Assembly: GCA_028284485.1 (NCBI GenBank)
Contig: JANQRQ010000132.1
Span: forward strand, 1-36,729
Source of the DNA: Planctomycetaceae bacterium
GTDB lineage: Bacteria; Planctomycetota; Planctomycetia; Planctomycetales; Planctomycetaceae
Direction of reading: 5' to 3'
DNA length: 36,729 nt
Position numbers and translations under genes: made by a program. The notes below the pieces were generated by a model that searched no databases, was not told where the DNA came from, and saw only the letters and a program-made list of their open reading frames with translations. How positions within the stretch are numbered: position 1 is the first letter of the stretch; each line of letters begins with the position of its first letter. Of this stretch, positions 1-8,749 are shown in pieces.

Positions 1-180
1 CACCAGGGAGTTCTGAATCGACCGAACGTCGACTTCCTCGCCTTGAGACTCCGCAGCCGAAACGGCTAAGGAAATGCTCAGAAATACCGCTGTCGTCGCA
101 GTCAAAGGAATTCCGAGCGGACACAGGATTGGAATGGCGAATAGCCGAAACCAAATCCCAGGCGACAGAAATGCAGTCAT
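1..180 (-). CDS. N-terminus of an unrecognised secreted protein (partial)
   Basis: An open minus-strand frame starts with ATG at 180 and runs without a stop to the left edge, giving 60 residues. The N-terminus looks like a signal peptide: a short lead, then a long hydrophobic run (residues about 11-42, rich in Leu, Ile, Phe and Ala) ending in VSAAES, a plausible signal peptidase cut, followed by polar, acidic residues. This suggests an exported protein. No Shine-Dalgarno sequence is visible before the ATG. The visible part is too short to assign a family. It reads in the same direction as recA and could be a separate unit, since more than 450 bp lie between them. Confidence 0.55.
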   Translation of the reverse strand, partial: MTAFLSPGIWFRLFAIPILCPLGIPLTATTAVFLSISLAVSAAESQGEEVDVRSIQNSLV

Positions 181-637
181 CTTCAGGGAGGTTGCATGCC
201 CCCCGCATTCCGCCGCATTTTTCCATCGAATTCGTCGAAGCCGCATAGAACGCCCATGGCTGTAGAGATTTCCAGTACTATTCTCCAAGAATGGTAATGG
301 AAGAAGCTCAAATGGGAAATGCCACTGCAGGGCCCAGCCGATTTCGACCGCTCCTATTCGCTGCGAAACCGACCGGCTGACCTTGGCATGTCGCTCAGCT
401 GCGACTCAACAATCGCCGACCGCGTATTACACGGACTTGGGACTGCGACAATCGCGGTCTGTTCTGTGGGGCCGGCGACCACCTGCCAGAAACGCCCACA
501 AGAAGTCGTAAACCGCTCGAGCGAACGCCGGGCCTCACCGGTCAACGATCGGCGCGCTGTCAGCATCCTCATGGCTTCAAGCATGCGGCCTAAAGACCGT
601 AAGATAAGTGAGGTTGTGAATCAGGCCTTCGATTGGC
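181..637. other. Non-coding interval between recA and the left-edge gene
   Basis: No convincing gene is present. Open frames on both strands (for example plus 319-801 and minus 354-584) have random-looking composition and no ribosome binding site. The interval contains one copy of the dispersed ~100-bp repeat (420-520). A small inverted repeat (AGGCC/GGCCT, 623-639) overlaps the recA stop codon but has no T-run, so it is weak as a terminator. Confidence 0.6.
420..520 (+). repeat. Dispersed ~100-bp repeat, copy 1
   Basis: This stretch aligns by eye with the copies at 26319-26420 and 30157-30259 (the latter on the minus strand). Shared blocks, in order, are CGTATTAC, GCGACAATCGCG, a GCCGGC/CCAC block, GCCAGAA, CGCCCAC and GTAAACCG. 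It is the most divergent of the three long copies: the first palindrome is changed to CCGCGTATTACACGG, and it is one base shorter over the core. The small GCG-acaat-CGC hairpin is kept. It sits in a gene-free interval downstream of recA. Confidence 0.7.
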
Positions 638-1726
638 CTATTCGTCGCTGGCGGAACCATTGGCGTCTTCGGGTGGTTTTGCTACGAAGCCCCGTGCAGC
701 CAGGACCTTTTGCCGAATCTCCTCGAGAGTCGATGGATTCTCTTCCAGAAATGTTCGAGCCTTATCGCGCCCTTGGCCAATCCGTATTTCGCCGTAGCTG
801 AACCAACTACCGCTCTTGGCAATAATTCGGTCGTCGCAAGCCAGATCCAGGATGTCTCCTTCCAGGCTGATTCCGCGTGAGCTCAACATGTCGAATTCCG
901 CAACTCGAAATGGAGGTGCCACCTTGTTTTTGACAATTTTCGCCTTCATCCGAATTCCGGTTGTTGTATCGCCATCCTTCAGCGTCGCCAACCGCCGCAC
1001 ATCGACGCGACAGGAACTATAAAACTTTAGGGCGCGCCCACCAGGGGTTGTTTCGGGGCTACCGAACATTACGCCGATCTTTTCGCGAATTTGATTGATG
1101 AAGATGACCGTCGTTTTCGCCTTGGCGATGGCACCTGTCAGCTTTCGCATTGCCTGACTCATCATGCGGGCTTGCAAACCCACGTGCGTATCGCCGATTT
1201 CGCCATCGAGTTCGGCCTTCGGCACCAAAGCCGCCACAGAATCGACAACGATGCAATCGACGGCATTCGATTTGATGAGCATTTCAGCAATCTGCAGGGC
1301 CTCTTCACCGTATGACGGCTGACTGACCAGCAAGTCTTCCAGATCAACCCCCAAGCGCTTCGCCCACGATGGATCCAACGCGTGCTCCGCATCGATAAAG
1401 GCGGCGATACCACCGGCTCTTTGCGCATTGGCAATGACATGCAATGCCAACGTCGTCTTACCGCTTGATTCCGGGCCAAACAGCTCAATGATCCGGCCTC
1501 GAGGAAATCCGCCGCCCCCCAGAGCCAGATCGAGCGACAAGGCCCCTGAGGCGATTCCGGGCACCAAGTCGGCTTCGTCGGAAAGCTTCATGATCGACCC
1601 TTTGCCGAACGCCTTCTCGATTTGGCCGAGGGCATTATTGAGCAAAGAGTGGTCGTTGCCGGAGGCACCGTTCGAGGCCTGGTTTTTTGCGGCGTTATTG
1701 CGTTTTGTGGTCGTCCTGGTGGCCAT
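638..1726 (-). CDS. recA: Recombinase RecA
   Basis: RecA is the ATP-dependent DNA strand-exchange protein of homologous recombination and SOS induction. The protein is 362 residues, normal for the family. Visible features are the Walker [10 protein letters not shown] (84-92), the MAW-type EHALDP segment, Walker B ending in IVVDSVAAL, the L2-type loop containing [16 protein letters not shown], the KNKVAPPFR motif and a short acidic C-terminus. The ATG at 1726 was chosen because GGAG lies 7-8 bases upstream and the family alignment begins there. The frame stays open upstream to 1912, but that extension would begin upstream of the predicted promoter (1824-1851). An Asn/Ala/Thr-rich N-terminal extension of about 28 residues precedes the conserved core. 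No LexA operator was recognised. Confidence 0.97.
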   Translation of the reverse strand: MATRTTTKRNNAAKNQASNGASGNDHSLLNNALGQIEKAFGKGSIMKLSDEADLVPGIASGALSLDLALGGGGFPRGRIIELFGPESSGKTTLALHVIANAQRAGGIAAFIDAEHALDPSWAKRLGVDLEDLLVSQPSYGEEALQIAEMLIKSNAVDCIVVDSVAALVPKAELDGEIGDTHVGLQARMMSQAMRKLTGAIAKAKTTVIFINQIREKIGVMFGSPETTPGGRALKFYSSCRVDVRRLATLKDGDTTTGIRMKAKIVKNKVAPPFRVAEFDMLSSRGISLEGDILDLACDDRIIAKSGSWFSYGEIRIGQGRDKARTFLEENPSTLEEIRQKVLAARGFVAKPPEDANGSASDE

Positions 1727-1823
1727 TTTGATGCTCCAAATACTGGATGTTCCCGAAGAATTCCGGCTGTTGAGCCCCGAAACGAGAGCTAATGAATTCC
1801 TGCACACATCTGAACAAGAGAAT

Positions 1824-1851
1824 ACTATAACGACAATCGGTGGACTGGCAA
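1824..1851 (-). promoter_or_regulatory. Sigma-70-type promoter of recA
   Basis: Read on the minus strand, TTGCCA (1851-1846) and TATAGT (1829-1824) are separated by 16 bases. Each matches the consensus hexamer in five of six positions. Transcription would begin near 1817, about 90 bases before the recA ATG. The position lets recA be transcribed separately from the upstream CYTH gene. Confidence 0.6.
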
Positions 1852-1927
1852 GGTCCAGTTGAGCAAATTCCGCATGCGACGTGATTTTTGCGAACTGGTT
1901 GGTCGAGTTCAACTTCCTAACTGGTTG

Positions 1928-2482
1928 TCACGGCGTATTTTCCATCAAAATTCTTAAATAGGAACGGCGCTCGTCAGCCCCGAGACCCAAATAATCGGCC
2001 AGTCGGCGTAATGAATCTCTGGCCGCCTCGCGCCCCGCCTCGTCCGCAATTAATTCCATTTCCAAGTAGTTGCCAAGTCCCGTCACCGAATCGAGGGCCA
2101 AAACCACCTGCCGGTCTTCCCAGGAAACCGACATAGGCGTCCTACTTTTTTCGACGGCTCTTACCGGTTCAAACCCAAGTAATTGCATCATCTCGATCCA
2201 TTCCCCCGCAGCCCCGTTTCCATCAGCGATCGAAATCTCAATTTCGCGACGAGTCTTCGAATGGTCATCGACAATGGGACCTTTGTAGGTAACGCAGTTT
2301 TGGTCACCGACTTGCCGAAGCCGAAATGCCTCATCTGTCGAGCCAAAGTCACGAGCCGGATGAGCGAAGTAGGTGTCACACTGATGGACTGGCGAATCCT
2401 TCTGCGGATTCAATGCCGTCAGCTTCTGGACGACAGAACTCTCCTGATCGAGTAGGAATTTCAATTCCACTTCAAATGTCAT
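1928..2482 (-). CDS. CYTH-domain protein (class IV adenylate cyclase / triphosphatase type)
   Basis: CYTH proteins are small tunnel-fold enzymes that act on triphosphates, either as CyaB-type adenylate cyclases or as inorganic or organic triphosphatases. The ExExK signature is at the N-terminus (EVELK, residues 4-8). Further in are the charged strands YKGP and KTRREIEI and a later TGLGNYLEMEL strand, all expected of the barrel. Length is 184 residues. The ATG at 2482 was preferred to a GTG six codons upstream because family members start just before ExExK; no clear ribosome binding site distinguishes them. It lies 45 bases after the DUF971 gene, so the two may be co-transcribed. The sequence alone does not show whether it makes cAMP or hydrolyses a triphosphate. 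Confidence 0.85.
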   Translation of the reverse strand: MTFEVELKFLLDQESSVVQKLTALNPQKDSPVHQCDTYFAHPARDFGSTDEAFRLRQVGDQNCVTYKGPIVDDHSKTRREIEISIADGNGAAGEWIEMMQLLGFEPVRAVEKSRTPMSVSWEDRQVVLALDSVTGLGNYLEMELIADEAGREAARDSLRRLADYLGLGADERRSYLRILMENTP

Positions 2483-2527
2483 GACATATCGACTGTACAC
2501 ATTGGGCTGGAGAATATGTTCTGCAAG

Positions 2528-2848
2528 TCAACCGGACGAATCAGCAGCGCTATGACCACATAACGCAGCCAACAGGTTCCACGTAAATAGCCCCGTATCG
2601 TGCGAGTCCGACCAACGAACCTTGAGCGCGTAGTTCCCGGCGAATGAGACACTCATCGGGCGAATGTCGTCCGGGATCGTTGTGATATCCAGAATCCTGC
2701 GTCCGGTTACCTCATCGACGCAGGCTGCGCACGGACATTCTTCCCGGAGCAATCGATACGGGAGCCGGCATACATCGACCCCCGACCACTGCAGTTCAAA
2801 TACCCGTTGGTCCGTGAGCGATCGAATCGACTGAGGAGGATCAACCAT
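2528..2848 (-). CDS. DUF971 / GBBH-like N-terminal domain protein
   Basis: A 106-residue protein that is essentially one DUF971 domain, the module also found at the N-terminus of gamma-butyrobetaine hydroxylase and fused to some Mrp/ApbC-type Fe-S proteins. Diagnostic features are LREECPCAACVDE (Cys 38, 40 and 43), the TGRRIL turn, the GNYAL strand and the WSDSHDTGLFTW segment with His83. The cysteines and histidine suggest metal binding. The ATG at 2848 was chosen over one 12 codons upstream because AGGGAAG sits a few bases before it. It is the first gene ahead of the CYTH gene. The precise cellular role of stand-alone DUF971 proteins is not established. Confidence 0.88.
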   Translation of the reverse strand: MVDPPQSIRSLTDQRVFELQWSGVDVCRLPYRLLREECPCAACVDEVTGRRILDITTIPDDIRPMSVSFAGNYALKVRWSDSHDTGLFTWNLLAALCGHSAADSSG

Positions 2849-2928
2849 AATCTTCCCTATAGGGAATTCGATTCCGGTCAACAACCCACAGGTAGCCGAA
2901 TAACATCCATTACGACAGCTTCTGATTC

Positions 2929-3006
2929 CGTTGCCTGCTCGCAGGCAACGCGTACGTCGTTTCGTTGGGCGAAACCCGCCAGCCCAATCTTCAACGACGA
3001 TCGTCG
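2929..3006. repeat. Cluster of three inverted repeats
   Basis: Three perfect inverted repeats lie within 78 bp between the cytochrome stop and the DUF971 start. The first has 10-base arms around TC (CGTTGCCTGC at 2929-2938, complement at 2941-2950). The second is TTGGGC (2965-2970) with GCCCAA (2982-2987). The third is the 12-bp palindrome CGACGATCGTCG (2995-3006). None is followed by a T-run on either strand, so they are not classical intrinsic terminators. They could terminate or stabilise the 3' end of the cytochrome mRNA, or serve as operators for the DUF971-CYTH unit. Confidence 0.7.
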
Positions 3007-3013
3007 GGTCGCT

Positions 3014-4603
3014 CTAATCCCGAAACGGGTGCCTGACCTTCTTCCAATACTCGTCGTAATCGAAATGTGGGCTATTATCGAGGTCGTGGCACCGAAAACA
3101 AACTTGCTTGGCCGCAGAGGCTTCGTTGAGTTGCATGGCGCGTCGTCCCTCGCGCACCTGCGCAAGCTCGACCTTTGACCGATCCGTCTTCCACAATCGT
3201 TCCAGTTCGACGTGCTGACTGCCGGGACCATGACAGTTTTCGCACTGCTGGCCGACTAAGTGCGCTGTCGATTCCAAGTCGACAAACCCGCTGTCGTAGC
3301 GGACGACATCCTGCGGATCCCAACCCGTCACATGACAGGCGAGACATTCCGGGTCGTGAACTCGTGAGATCCAATTGGCTTCTTGCCCTTTCCGCCCAGT
3401 ATTGAGGCTGTCGTAGGCGCGAGCGTGCGGCGTGTTCTTCCAAAACGCGTACGCTTTTGTGTGACATTCGCCACAGACTTTGGCACCCGTGTACGTGTTA
3501 CCGCTAGGATGAGTAATCGGAACCAAGTTCTGTACGATTTGCAGGTCTTGCAACTCTTGTTGATAGGCCCGCATGATGTCATGCATTTCCGACGTATCGC
3601 GAAAACGCTGCTTGTTCAATTCAACCAACTCAAACCTTAATCGTTGCTCGCCATCGGGGTAAAACCCGATCACACCAGCGTATTTTCCCTTGTGACCCGT
3701 GGTCACCAACAAAGTCTCGCCGAGTGTCACTGGATTTTCATACAACGGATCTTCGACACCGCCGGCACTTACCACGACGTCAAAATCCCGGTACTTTTCG
3801 ATTAATGTTCGCGATTCGTCCAGGTTCATGTTGGCCAAAAGTACGATCAGTTCACAGGACCTGTCTTGCAGCTGTTCAAGTGCTGGCCGCACGAACTCTT
3901 CAACATCACGAAACGAAAAATCGACCGATGCACCACTCGGTACGATTTCGTTTTGAAAACTCTCGCCGAGTATTGAAATTACGCCAATTGTCACATCGCC
4001 AACTTCAATCGCCTTCCAACGAACCGGGACTTCAAACTCGGGGCTGTCAAAGAAAACGCTGTTCGTTCCAATCAATTCGAGATTCTCATCCGGAGTGTCG
4101 GGATTCGGCATGTGCTGCGACAGCAGAAAGGCAGGGCCGAGCCGTAGTTCCTGCTTGGCAATTCCCATAACTTTGTAATCCATCCACTTCATCGCCTCGA
4201 TGAGCTTCGCGTACTTGATTTGGCTCTGCTGCCGATCGCGCTTCACGACGCCACCCAGGTCGATCGCAGTGACCGGCCATTGCTTTTCATGAATCTGCCG
4301 AAAGAGATCTGCGCGTCTTGAGATGCCGCCCGATTGATTCTCTGAGCAGCCACACGGCTCCATATAGCCGTACTGTTCGCCGGTCACGATGATGGCTGCC
4401 GCTGGTTCCTTCCAGCCTTCCAACAGCGGAGCCGGCGGGCTCTCTCTGTCATCAGAATCTCCAGATGAGCCCTGATTCGAAGACGCCGACTGATTTGTTG
4501 CTGCATTTTCTGAGTCGCCCCCACACCCAACCGCGAAAACGACAGCAGCGACACCGGTGCAAATCCAGATCGATTGACGAATTCCATGAAGTCGTGCGGG
4601 CAT
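3014..4603 (-). CDS. Tetraheme cytochrome c lipoprotein with 5'-nucleotidase-like domain
   Basis: A 529-residue exported protein. The N-terminus is a signal sequence ending in FAVGC (Cys27), which looks like a lipobox although the residue at -3 is Ala rather than the usual Leu. After a Ser/Asn/Asp-rich linker comes a region resembling the metallophosphatase half of UshA/5'-nucleotidases (about 65-330), with EPCGCSENQSGG, AIDLGG and later a VVSAGG turn. The C-terminal third carries four CXXCH heme sites, CGECH (about 377), CLACH (420), CENCH (454) and CFRCH (502), in the manner of cytochrome c554-type domains. It is probably membrane-anchored and active in electron transfer outside the cytoplasm. 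Substrate and partner are unknown. Several canonical metal ligands of active nucleotidases are not obvious, so the N-terminal domain may be non-catalytic. AAGGG lies about 10 bases before the ATG. Confidence 0.85.
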   Translation of the reverse strand: MPARLHGIRQSIWICTGVAAVVFAVGCGGDSENAATNQSASSNQGSSGDSDDRESPPAPLLEGWKEPAAAIIVTGEQYGYMEPCGCSENQSGGISRRADLFRQIHEKQWPVTAIDLGGVVKRDRQQSQIKYAKLIEAMKWMDYKVMGIAKQELRLGPAFLLSQHMPNPDTPDENLELIGTNSVFFDSPEFEVPVRWKAIEVGDVTIGVISILGESFQNEIVPSGASVDFSFRDVEEFVRPALEQLQDRSCELIVLLANMNLDESRTLIEKYRDFDVVVSAGGVEDPLYENPVTLGETLLVTTGHKGKYAGVIGFYPDGEQRLRFELVELNKQRFRDTSEMHDIMRAYQQELQDLQIVQNLVPITHPSGNTYTGAKVCGECHTKAYAFWKNTPHARAYDSLNTGRKGQEANWISRVHDPECLACHVTGWDPQDVVRYDSGFVDLESTAHLVGQQCENCHGPGSQHVELERLWKTDRSKVELAQVREGRRAMQLNEASAAKQVCFRCHDLDNSPHFDYDEYWKKVRHPFRD

Positions 4604-4916
4604 AATTCGAATCCCTTCTCAGCTCGATATGATCGGAAGCTTACGCTGCAGTCTCGACGCCGTAACCGAACATAGATGGTCTCATTTCATCCTTGATATT
4701 GATAACGCCCCTTTGATTTCTTTCCGCACTGTAAATCAGACGCGGTTTAATTCGTCCAGCAAATCGAATCGCAGACGTCTTGGAGTCACCCGATTTCATT
4801 GCCAGACCGCCGTCTGCACCTCATTGGACATTCTCTTGAGTTAGACTTCACTTCAACGACGATTGACGCTGCCTCGATGCTAAAAGATCGAATCCTCGAA
4901 ATTGTCCGCATAAAAC
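4604..4916. other. Non-coding interval
   Basis: About 310 bp between the tetraheme cytochrome start and the end of the DUF1573 gene. It should hold the promoter of the cytochrome gene, but no hexamer pair stands out. A plus-strand frame at 4629-4844 has no ribosome binding site and no family resemblance. TTCGAATCCC at 4611-4620 resembles a tRNA T-loop, but no cloverleaf can be drawn around it. Confidence 0.5.
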
Positions 4917-4931
4917 GGCATCACCAATGCC
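4917..4931 (-). terminator. Short hairpin after the DUF1573 gene
   Basis: On the minus strand, GGCAT-tggtg-ATGCC follows the stop codon directly and is followed by GTTTT. The 5-bp stem and four T residues make a weak but well-placed intrinsic terminator. Confidence 0.45.
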
Positions 4932-6239
4932 CTAGGAACTGTATAGGACCAGGCTGAATTCAATCGAGTCGGCTTTGGGGTGATTCGTTTTAATACGGAC
5001 CATTCCAACATCCACGATTCTCTCGACTGGTGGACTCCCCGGCGGGGCAGCGACCTTTAACAAATACCGCTGGGTTGACCCTTGAAAGTCTTCATCTTTT
5101 TCCAAAGTCACTTCAATAAACTCTGGGTCGGTTTCGAGTTCGACCAATTCGAGTTCGCCTTCAAACTCTTTGACGAAAATCGACAGCGTCGCAGCAGAGC
5201 CTTCACTCGCCGAGAACCGCCCAAGTGACAGATGCATCATGTCACTATTCCATTTGGTGTCCCCGAACGCGAGGATTTGGATCGGGCTGGTCCGATTGGC
5301 GCTAACTGCTGCAGAGATGGTCTGCTCTCCGCGAGTCAGAGTATCCAATGTGATGGCCATCTCGGTGGCAAATCTTCCGACGGGAATATCGGGAGACACC
5401 GTGACCTGAATGGCATAGCCGGATTTGGCGTGTGGCTGCTTGCCATCTGCAGAATCCTCTGCCGTCGAACTTTGTTGTTCGTCGGTCTGGGGATCGGTGT
5501 CGCCGTCATCGGCATTCGAGCCTGTCGTTTGAGAGGGATCATCAAAGTTGACCGCTGGAAAGTTCGATCGGTTGATCTGGGCCAACTCGGTGGCATCCAG
5601 CTTGCGAAAATCGGCAGTCACGTAGTCGCTGTTAGTCTGAATCTCCTTAATCAAGAATTCATCCAAGACTTCGGAATAAACAAGGCCCACAACTTGTGCC
5701 GGTTGCTCATCCGTGACCCAGCCGACAGTCCAGCCAAAGCGTGGCTTGACCACAATCGTCTTTCCGATGTGACCGCGTACAAAAAACTTCAAGATCGTCC
5801 GTTCGGGATCGTTTGTCCGAATGTTCGCAGAGTGTTCGAAATAATCTCCTCGCGATTTGATCTCCCAGCTCAGAGTCACTTCGGTCGATTCCCCTGGCTG
5901 AACAACCGCCTCCCCCAACGTTCCGACGGTGCATTGACAGGTGGAATCCCCTTGATTCGCTACCAGTTCCAATGGTGCTTCGCCGGTATTTCGAACGACG
6001 AAAGTGTGTTCACCTTTGGAGCCAATCTCTGCTACTCCAAAGTCATGCACGGTCGATTCCGTCTCGGCGGCAGGGTACGGACCTTCGGGTGCAATCTCCG
6101 GCGCGTCAAACAGGGTCAAAGTCGGCTTCGGAGCCGGCGATTCGTCGGTCGCATAGTCCGAATATCGAAATATGTACACCACCCCACCCAAAGCAAAAAT
6201 GCCCGTGAGAAGGGCCGCCAAGAACGCACCGAATTTCAT
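4932..6239 (-). CDS. DUF1573 domain membrane-anchored protein
   Basis: A 435-residue protein with one N-terminal membrane segment (about 5-25) and the remainder predicted outside the cytoplasm. A DUF1573 domain, an Ig-like fold common in planctomycetes and Bacteroidota, covers about 63-155: HDFGVAEIG, then FVVRNTGEAPL, then the characteristic Cys pair TCQCT (Cys101, Cys103), then a PGES turn and an IRTNDP strand. A Ser/Asp/Thr-rich linker near 240-270 separates this from a second, less clear beta-rich half. GAGGG sits about 8 bases before the ATG at 6239, and a good promoter lies at 6330-6357. Function is unknown; structural or binding roles are more likely than catalysis. Confidence 0.88.
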   Translation of the reverse strand: MKFGAFLAALLTGIFALGGVVYIFRYSDYATDESPAPKPTLTLFDAPEIAPEGPYPAAETESTVHDFGVAEIGSKGEHTFVVRNTGEAPLELVANQGDSTCQCTVGTLGEAVVQPGESTEVTLSWEIKSRGDYFEHSANIRTNDPERTILKFFVRGHIGKTIVVKPRFGWTVGWVTDEQPAQVVGLVYSEVLDEFLIKEIQTNSDYVTADFRKLDATELAQINRSNFPAVNFDDPSQTTGSNADDGDTDPQTDEQQSSTAEDSADGKQPHAKSGYAIQVTVSPDIPVGRFATEMAITLDTLTRGEQTISAAVSANRTSPIQILAFGDTKWNSDMMHLSLGRFSASEGSAATLSIFVKEFEGELELVELETDPEFIEVTLEKDEDFQGSTQRYLLKVAAPPGSPPVERIVDVGMVRIKTNHPKADSIEFSLVLYSS

Positions 6240-6329
6240 TGCAATGATCCCTCGTGAATGTCGACGTCAGCCGATCGCCGGTATCCCGGCTACACGATTT
6301 TCGGCATTCCAGAGCTGGCGCCGGATCAT

Positions 6330-6357
6330 ATTGTAAGTGAATGCCGAATCTGGTCAA
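6330..6357 (-). promoter_or_regulatory. Sigma-70-type promoter of the DUF1573 gene
   Basis: On the minus strand, TTGACC (6357-6352) and TACAAT (6335-6330) are 16 bases apart, each one mismatch from consensus. The -35 box overlaps the stop codon of the upstream ligase-like gene. Transcription would begin near 6323, giving an 80-90 base leader. Confidence 0.55.
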
Positions 6358-8693
6358 TTCGGGTCAATGAGCACCTCGTCGTCGCTTTTACGCAAAATAG
6401 CATCCATTTGTGAGATGATTTCCGGCGTGAAATACAGATTTGCATGCCCTCGTTCACGATTTAGCTCGTCGAGCCGCATTGCCCGTTCGGCCGTTTCCTG
6501 TGCCCGATCAGCCTGATCAGAAACGGAATAGGCTTGCGCTAAAGTCGCCAGCAGGTTGGAATTGTTCGGATACCTGACAACCGCCTGCTCGAGAGCCTCG
6601 GCAGCTCGCAGTGCATAGGCGGGATCAAGGAATCTCTGGAATGCCGATAGATACCACCGCCCCAAGGTGGCGTAGGGCTGCCAGCTATCCGGATCGCGAG
6701 CCATTGCCTCACGGGCCATTCTTTCGACTTGCTCAAAATCTCTAGCGGTCGACTCGGCGGAGCGGCTCCACTTCAGATACTCTAAATCCGCTCGTCGAAA
6801 ATAGGCCGTTGGTGATAGAGAATCGGCGGCCAATGCAGCGTCGAGATAATTCTCGGCCGCCACGATGTTGTTTCGCTCGGAGAGCATATAGCGACTCAAA
6901 ACCAGTGCCGAATTCCTTCGGGAAACCGGCAGAGTCGCAGTGACGAGACAACCGGCAAACAGAACCACCGCAGCAACACTCATCCCGCCGACAAGTCGCC
7001 GCCGATATGGCCGATCCCCGGTCGATTCAGTTTCCCGACTTACACTCGCTAATGCCACAAGAATCAACAACTGCTGAACGACCAAGGGCATGGATATTCC
7101 GCCAGCTCCGAGAAGATGGACGTTGATCGCCACGAATGCCCCCCCCAGGACCAGATTCGGCACGCCCCGGTCGGACCGAATCCCCCTGAGCAAAAACAAG
7201 GCGATGGCGCTGTCGACTAACAACCAAACGACACGAACATCAAACGGGTCACCCGTGATGAGCGGAAAAAAGAAGACTGCAACAAAACCCATGGCTGCCC
7301 CAATCATGGCTGAATTGAGGTCACGCCGGCCCTGAGGCGCACTTTCGTTTGACCTGCTGGCTTGGTTTGGCTGGGCGGCAAAAAATAACCGACACGCTTG
7401 AATAAGCAGCAGACAGAAACCAATCACGCTGGCCAGCCCTCCGGAGGCCCACAGATCAAGAACAACGTTATGAGGGTCGCCAATTTCCTCGCTCGATCCC
7501 GGAAGCTTGTGCTTCAGATAGTGCTGCCGAAAATTGCCGGGACCACATCCCAACCATGGTGATTCCTGCACCACGCTCCAACCGCCTGTCCAGTATTCGA
7601 CTCGATAGCTCAACGATTTTGGAGCCTCTGCGATGACAGCGTAGTCAAATCCGCCCGATACGCTTGCCACAGCGGCCATTCCGCCGAGCAGTCCTACGGT
7701 AATCGCGATAATGACTCCCCAACGCTTCCAGTCGGCGCCACTTCTAACGAGTGCCACGACGCCAGCCAGTGCACCCCCGACGACGAGCCCCACCCAAGCT
7801 GTACGGCTTTTCGTCAAGACCAGGCAATAAGTCAGAGAGAGAATGGGAATCGCAACAAGAATCCAGCGCACGGGCGATTCGGCATCCACCTTTCGTGATA
7901 ACCACGAACCAGTGACGACGAGTAACCAAATCACCAGCAGTCCCGCGAACGTGTTGGCTAACGCAAACATGCCGAATGGCTCGCGGCTTGTGATGATTCT
8001 TTGTCGCCAAAGCTCTTGTCCTGGTCCGACCATCGGAACGCCCTGGCGGGACAAATCGTCATAAAGCTGTTGAAGCTTCTCGCGTTCGGCTGCCGTTAAC
8101 GGCGTCTGCACAGAAAGGGTCGGATCTTCCAGCCGATCGATTTCGTTCTGTAACGCCTGATAGTCTGCCGCCATTCGCGGATACCATTCATAATGTTGCC
8201 ACAGACCCAACCACGACTGTGCAACGGCGACCGCCCCGAGCGTACAGATTATTGCAATTTGCTGCGAGCGGACCCGAACGACTTGGCGAATCAGGAAAAA
8301 AGAGCATCCCAGCCCGAACCATTCCCAGGCCATATTCAAGGCGCTCCGCTTGTCGCCTCCAGAAACAAATACGGCGGCAGTCGACACAATTTGGCCTGCA
8401 ATGATCAACCACAACGCTGCATCCACCCGACCGACACGAACGAGAAATTCGTTCCGCCGAAAGCAACTCCAGCACCAAAGTAATGTCGCCGCCAACCAGA
8501 GTTGAACAACCCACAACGTGTCGCCTGTTGCGGCTGACTCCGCAGGAACAAGCATCCGCGCAACGATGAGGGCAACAACGACTGCCGCCAGCATCGCTTC
8601 GACAGGGTCTCTCGCCACCGACCGAACAGAGCCGGCGATGCTTTGCTTGTGCGAAGAATGTTTCTGAGGCGTCATGGCAGAACGGCTCGCCAT
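6354..8693 (-). CDS. O-antigen ligase / polymerase-like membrane protein with TPR tail
   Basis: A 779-residue polytopic membrane protein. About 30-560 contains roughly a dozen hydrophobic segments. A large extracytoplasmic loop and the segment LTKSRTAWVG, followed by GCGPGNFRQHY, are typical of the Wzy_C/WaaL O-antigen ligase family, which joins or polymerises lipid-linked glycans on the outer face of the inner membrane. The C-terminal 200 residues are soluble, with tetratricopeptide-like helices (PTAYFRRADLEYLKW, PDSWQPYATLGRWYLSA, PNNSNLLATLAQAYS). Such ligase-TPR fusions are common in planctomycetes. The ATG at 8693 is used; ATG at 8675 is equally possible. The start lies 56 bp after the GlcNAc-1-P transferase gene, so both are probably one operon for a surface polysaccharide. 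Confidence 0.85.
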   Translation of the reverse strand: MASRSAMTPQKHSSHKQSIAGSVRSVARDPVEAMLAAVVVALIVARMLVPAESAATGDTLWVVQLWLAATLLWCWSCFRRNEFLVRVGRVDAALWLIIAGQIVSTAAVFVSGGDKRSALNMAWEWFGLGCSFFLIRQVVRVRSQQIAIICTLGAVAVAQSWLGLWQHYEWYPRMAADYQALQNEIDRLEDPTLSVQTPLTAAEREKLQQLYDDLSRQGVPMVGPGQELWRQRIITSREPFGMFALANTFAGLLVIWLLVVTGSWLSRKVDAESPVRWILVAIPILSLTYCLVLTKSRTAWVGLVVGGALAGVVALVRSGADWKRWGVIIAITVGLLGGMAAVASVSGGFDYAVIAEAPKSLSYRVEYWTGGWSVVQESPWLGCGPGNFRQHYLKHKLPGSSEEIGDPHNVVLDLWASGGLASVIGFCLLLIQACRLFFAAQPNQASRSNESAPQGRRDLNSAMIGAAMGFVAVFFFPLITGDPFDVRVVWLLVDSAIALFLLRGIRSDRGVPNLVLGGAFVAINVHLLGAGGISMPLVVQQLLILVALASVSRETESTGDRPYRRRLVGGMSVAAVVLFAGCLVTATLPVSRRNSALVLSRYMLSERNNIVAAENYLDAALAADSLSPTAYFRRADLEYLKWSRSAESTARDFEQVERMAREAMARDPDSWQPYATLGRWYLSAFQRFLDPAYALRAAEALEQAVVRYPNNSNLLATLAQAYSVSDQADRAQETAERAMRLDELNRERGHANLYFTPEIISQMDAILRKSDDEVLIDPN

Positions 8694-8749
8694 CCGGTCA
8701 CCGGATGGTCAATGAAATTGCAATCAGAATCGAGCACAGGTGGTTTTAT

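Noticed and set aside
319..801. 160-codon plus-strand frame overlapping the recA end and repeat copy 1
   Set aside because: Runs through the repeat and antisense to recA; no ribosome binding site and random composition.
1727..1912. 62-codon N-terminal extension of RecA
   Set aside because: It would begin upstream of the predicted promoter, and it has no resemblance to RecA N-termini; the ATG at 1726 has a ribosome binding site.
4605..4640. T-loop-like TTCGAATCCC
   Set aside because: No acceptor or anticodon stems can be drawn; it lies at the start of the cytochrome gene.
5232..6257. 341-codon plus-strand frame opposite the DUF1573 gene
   Set aside because: It lies fully antisense to a gene with clear family motifs, lacks a ribosome binding site and resembles no family; it is a by-product of codon bias.
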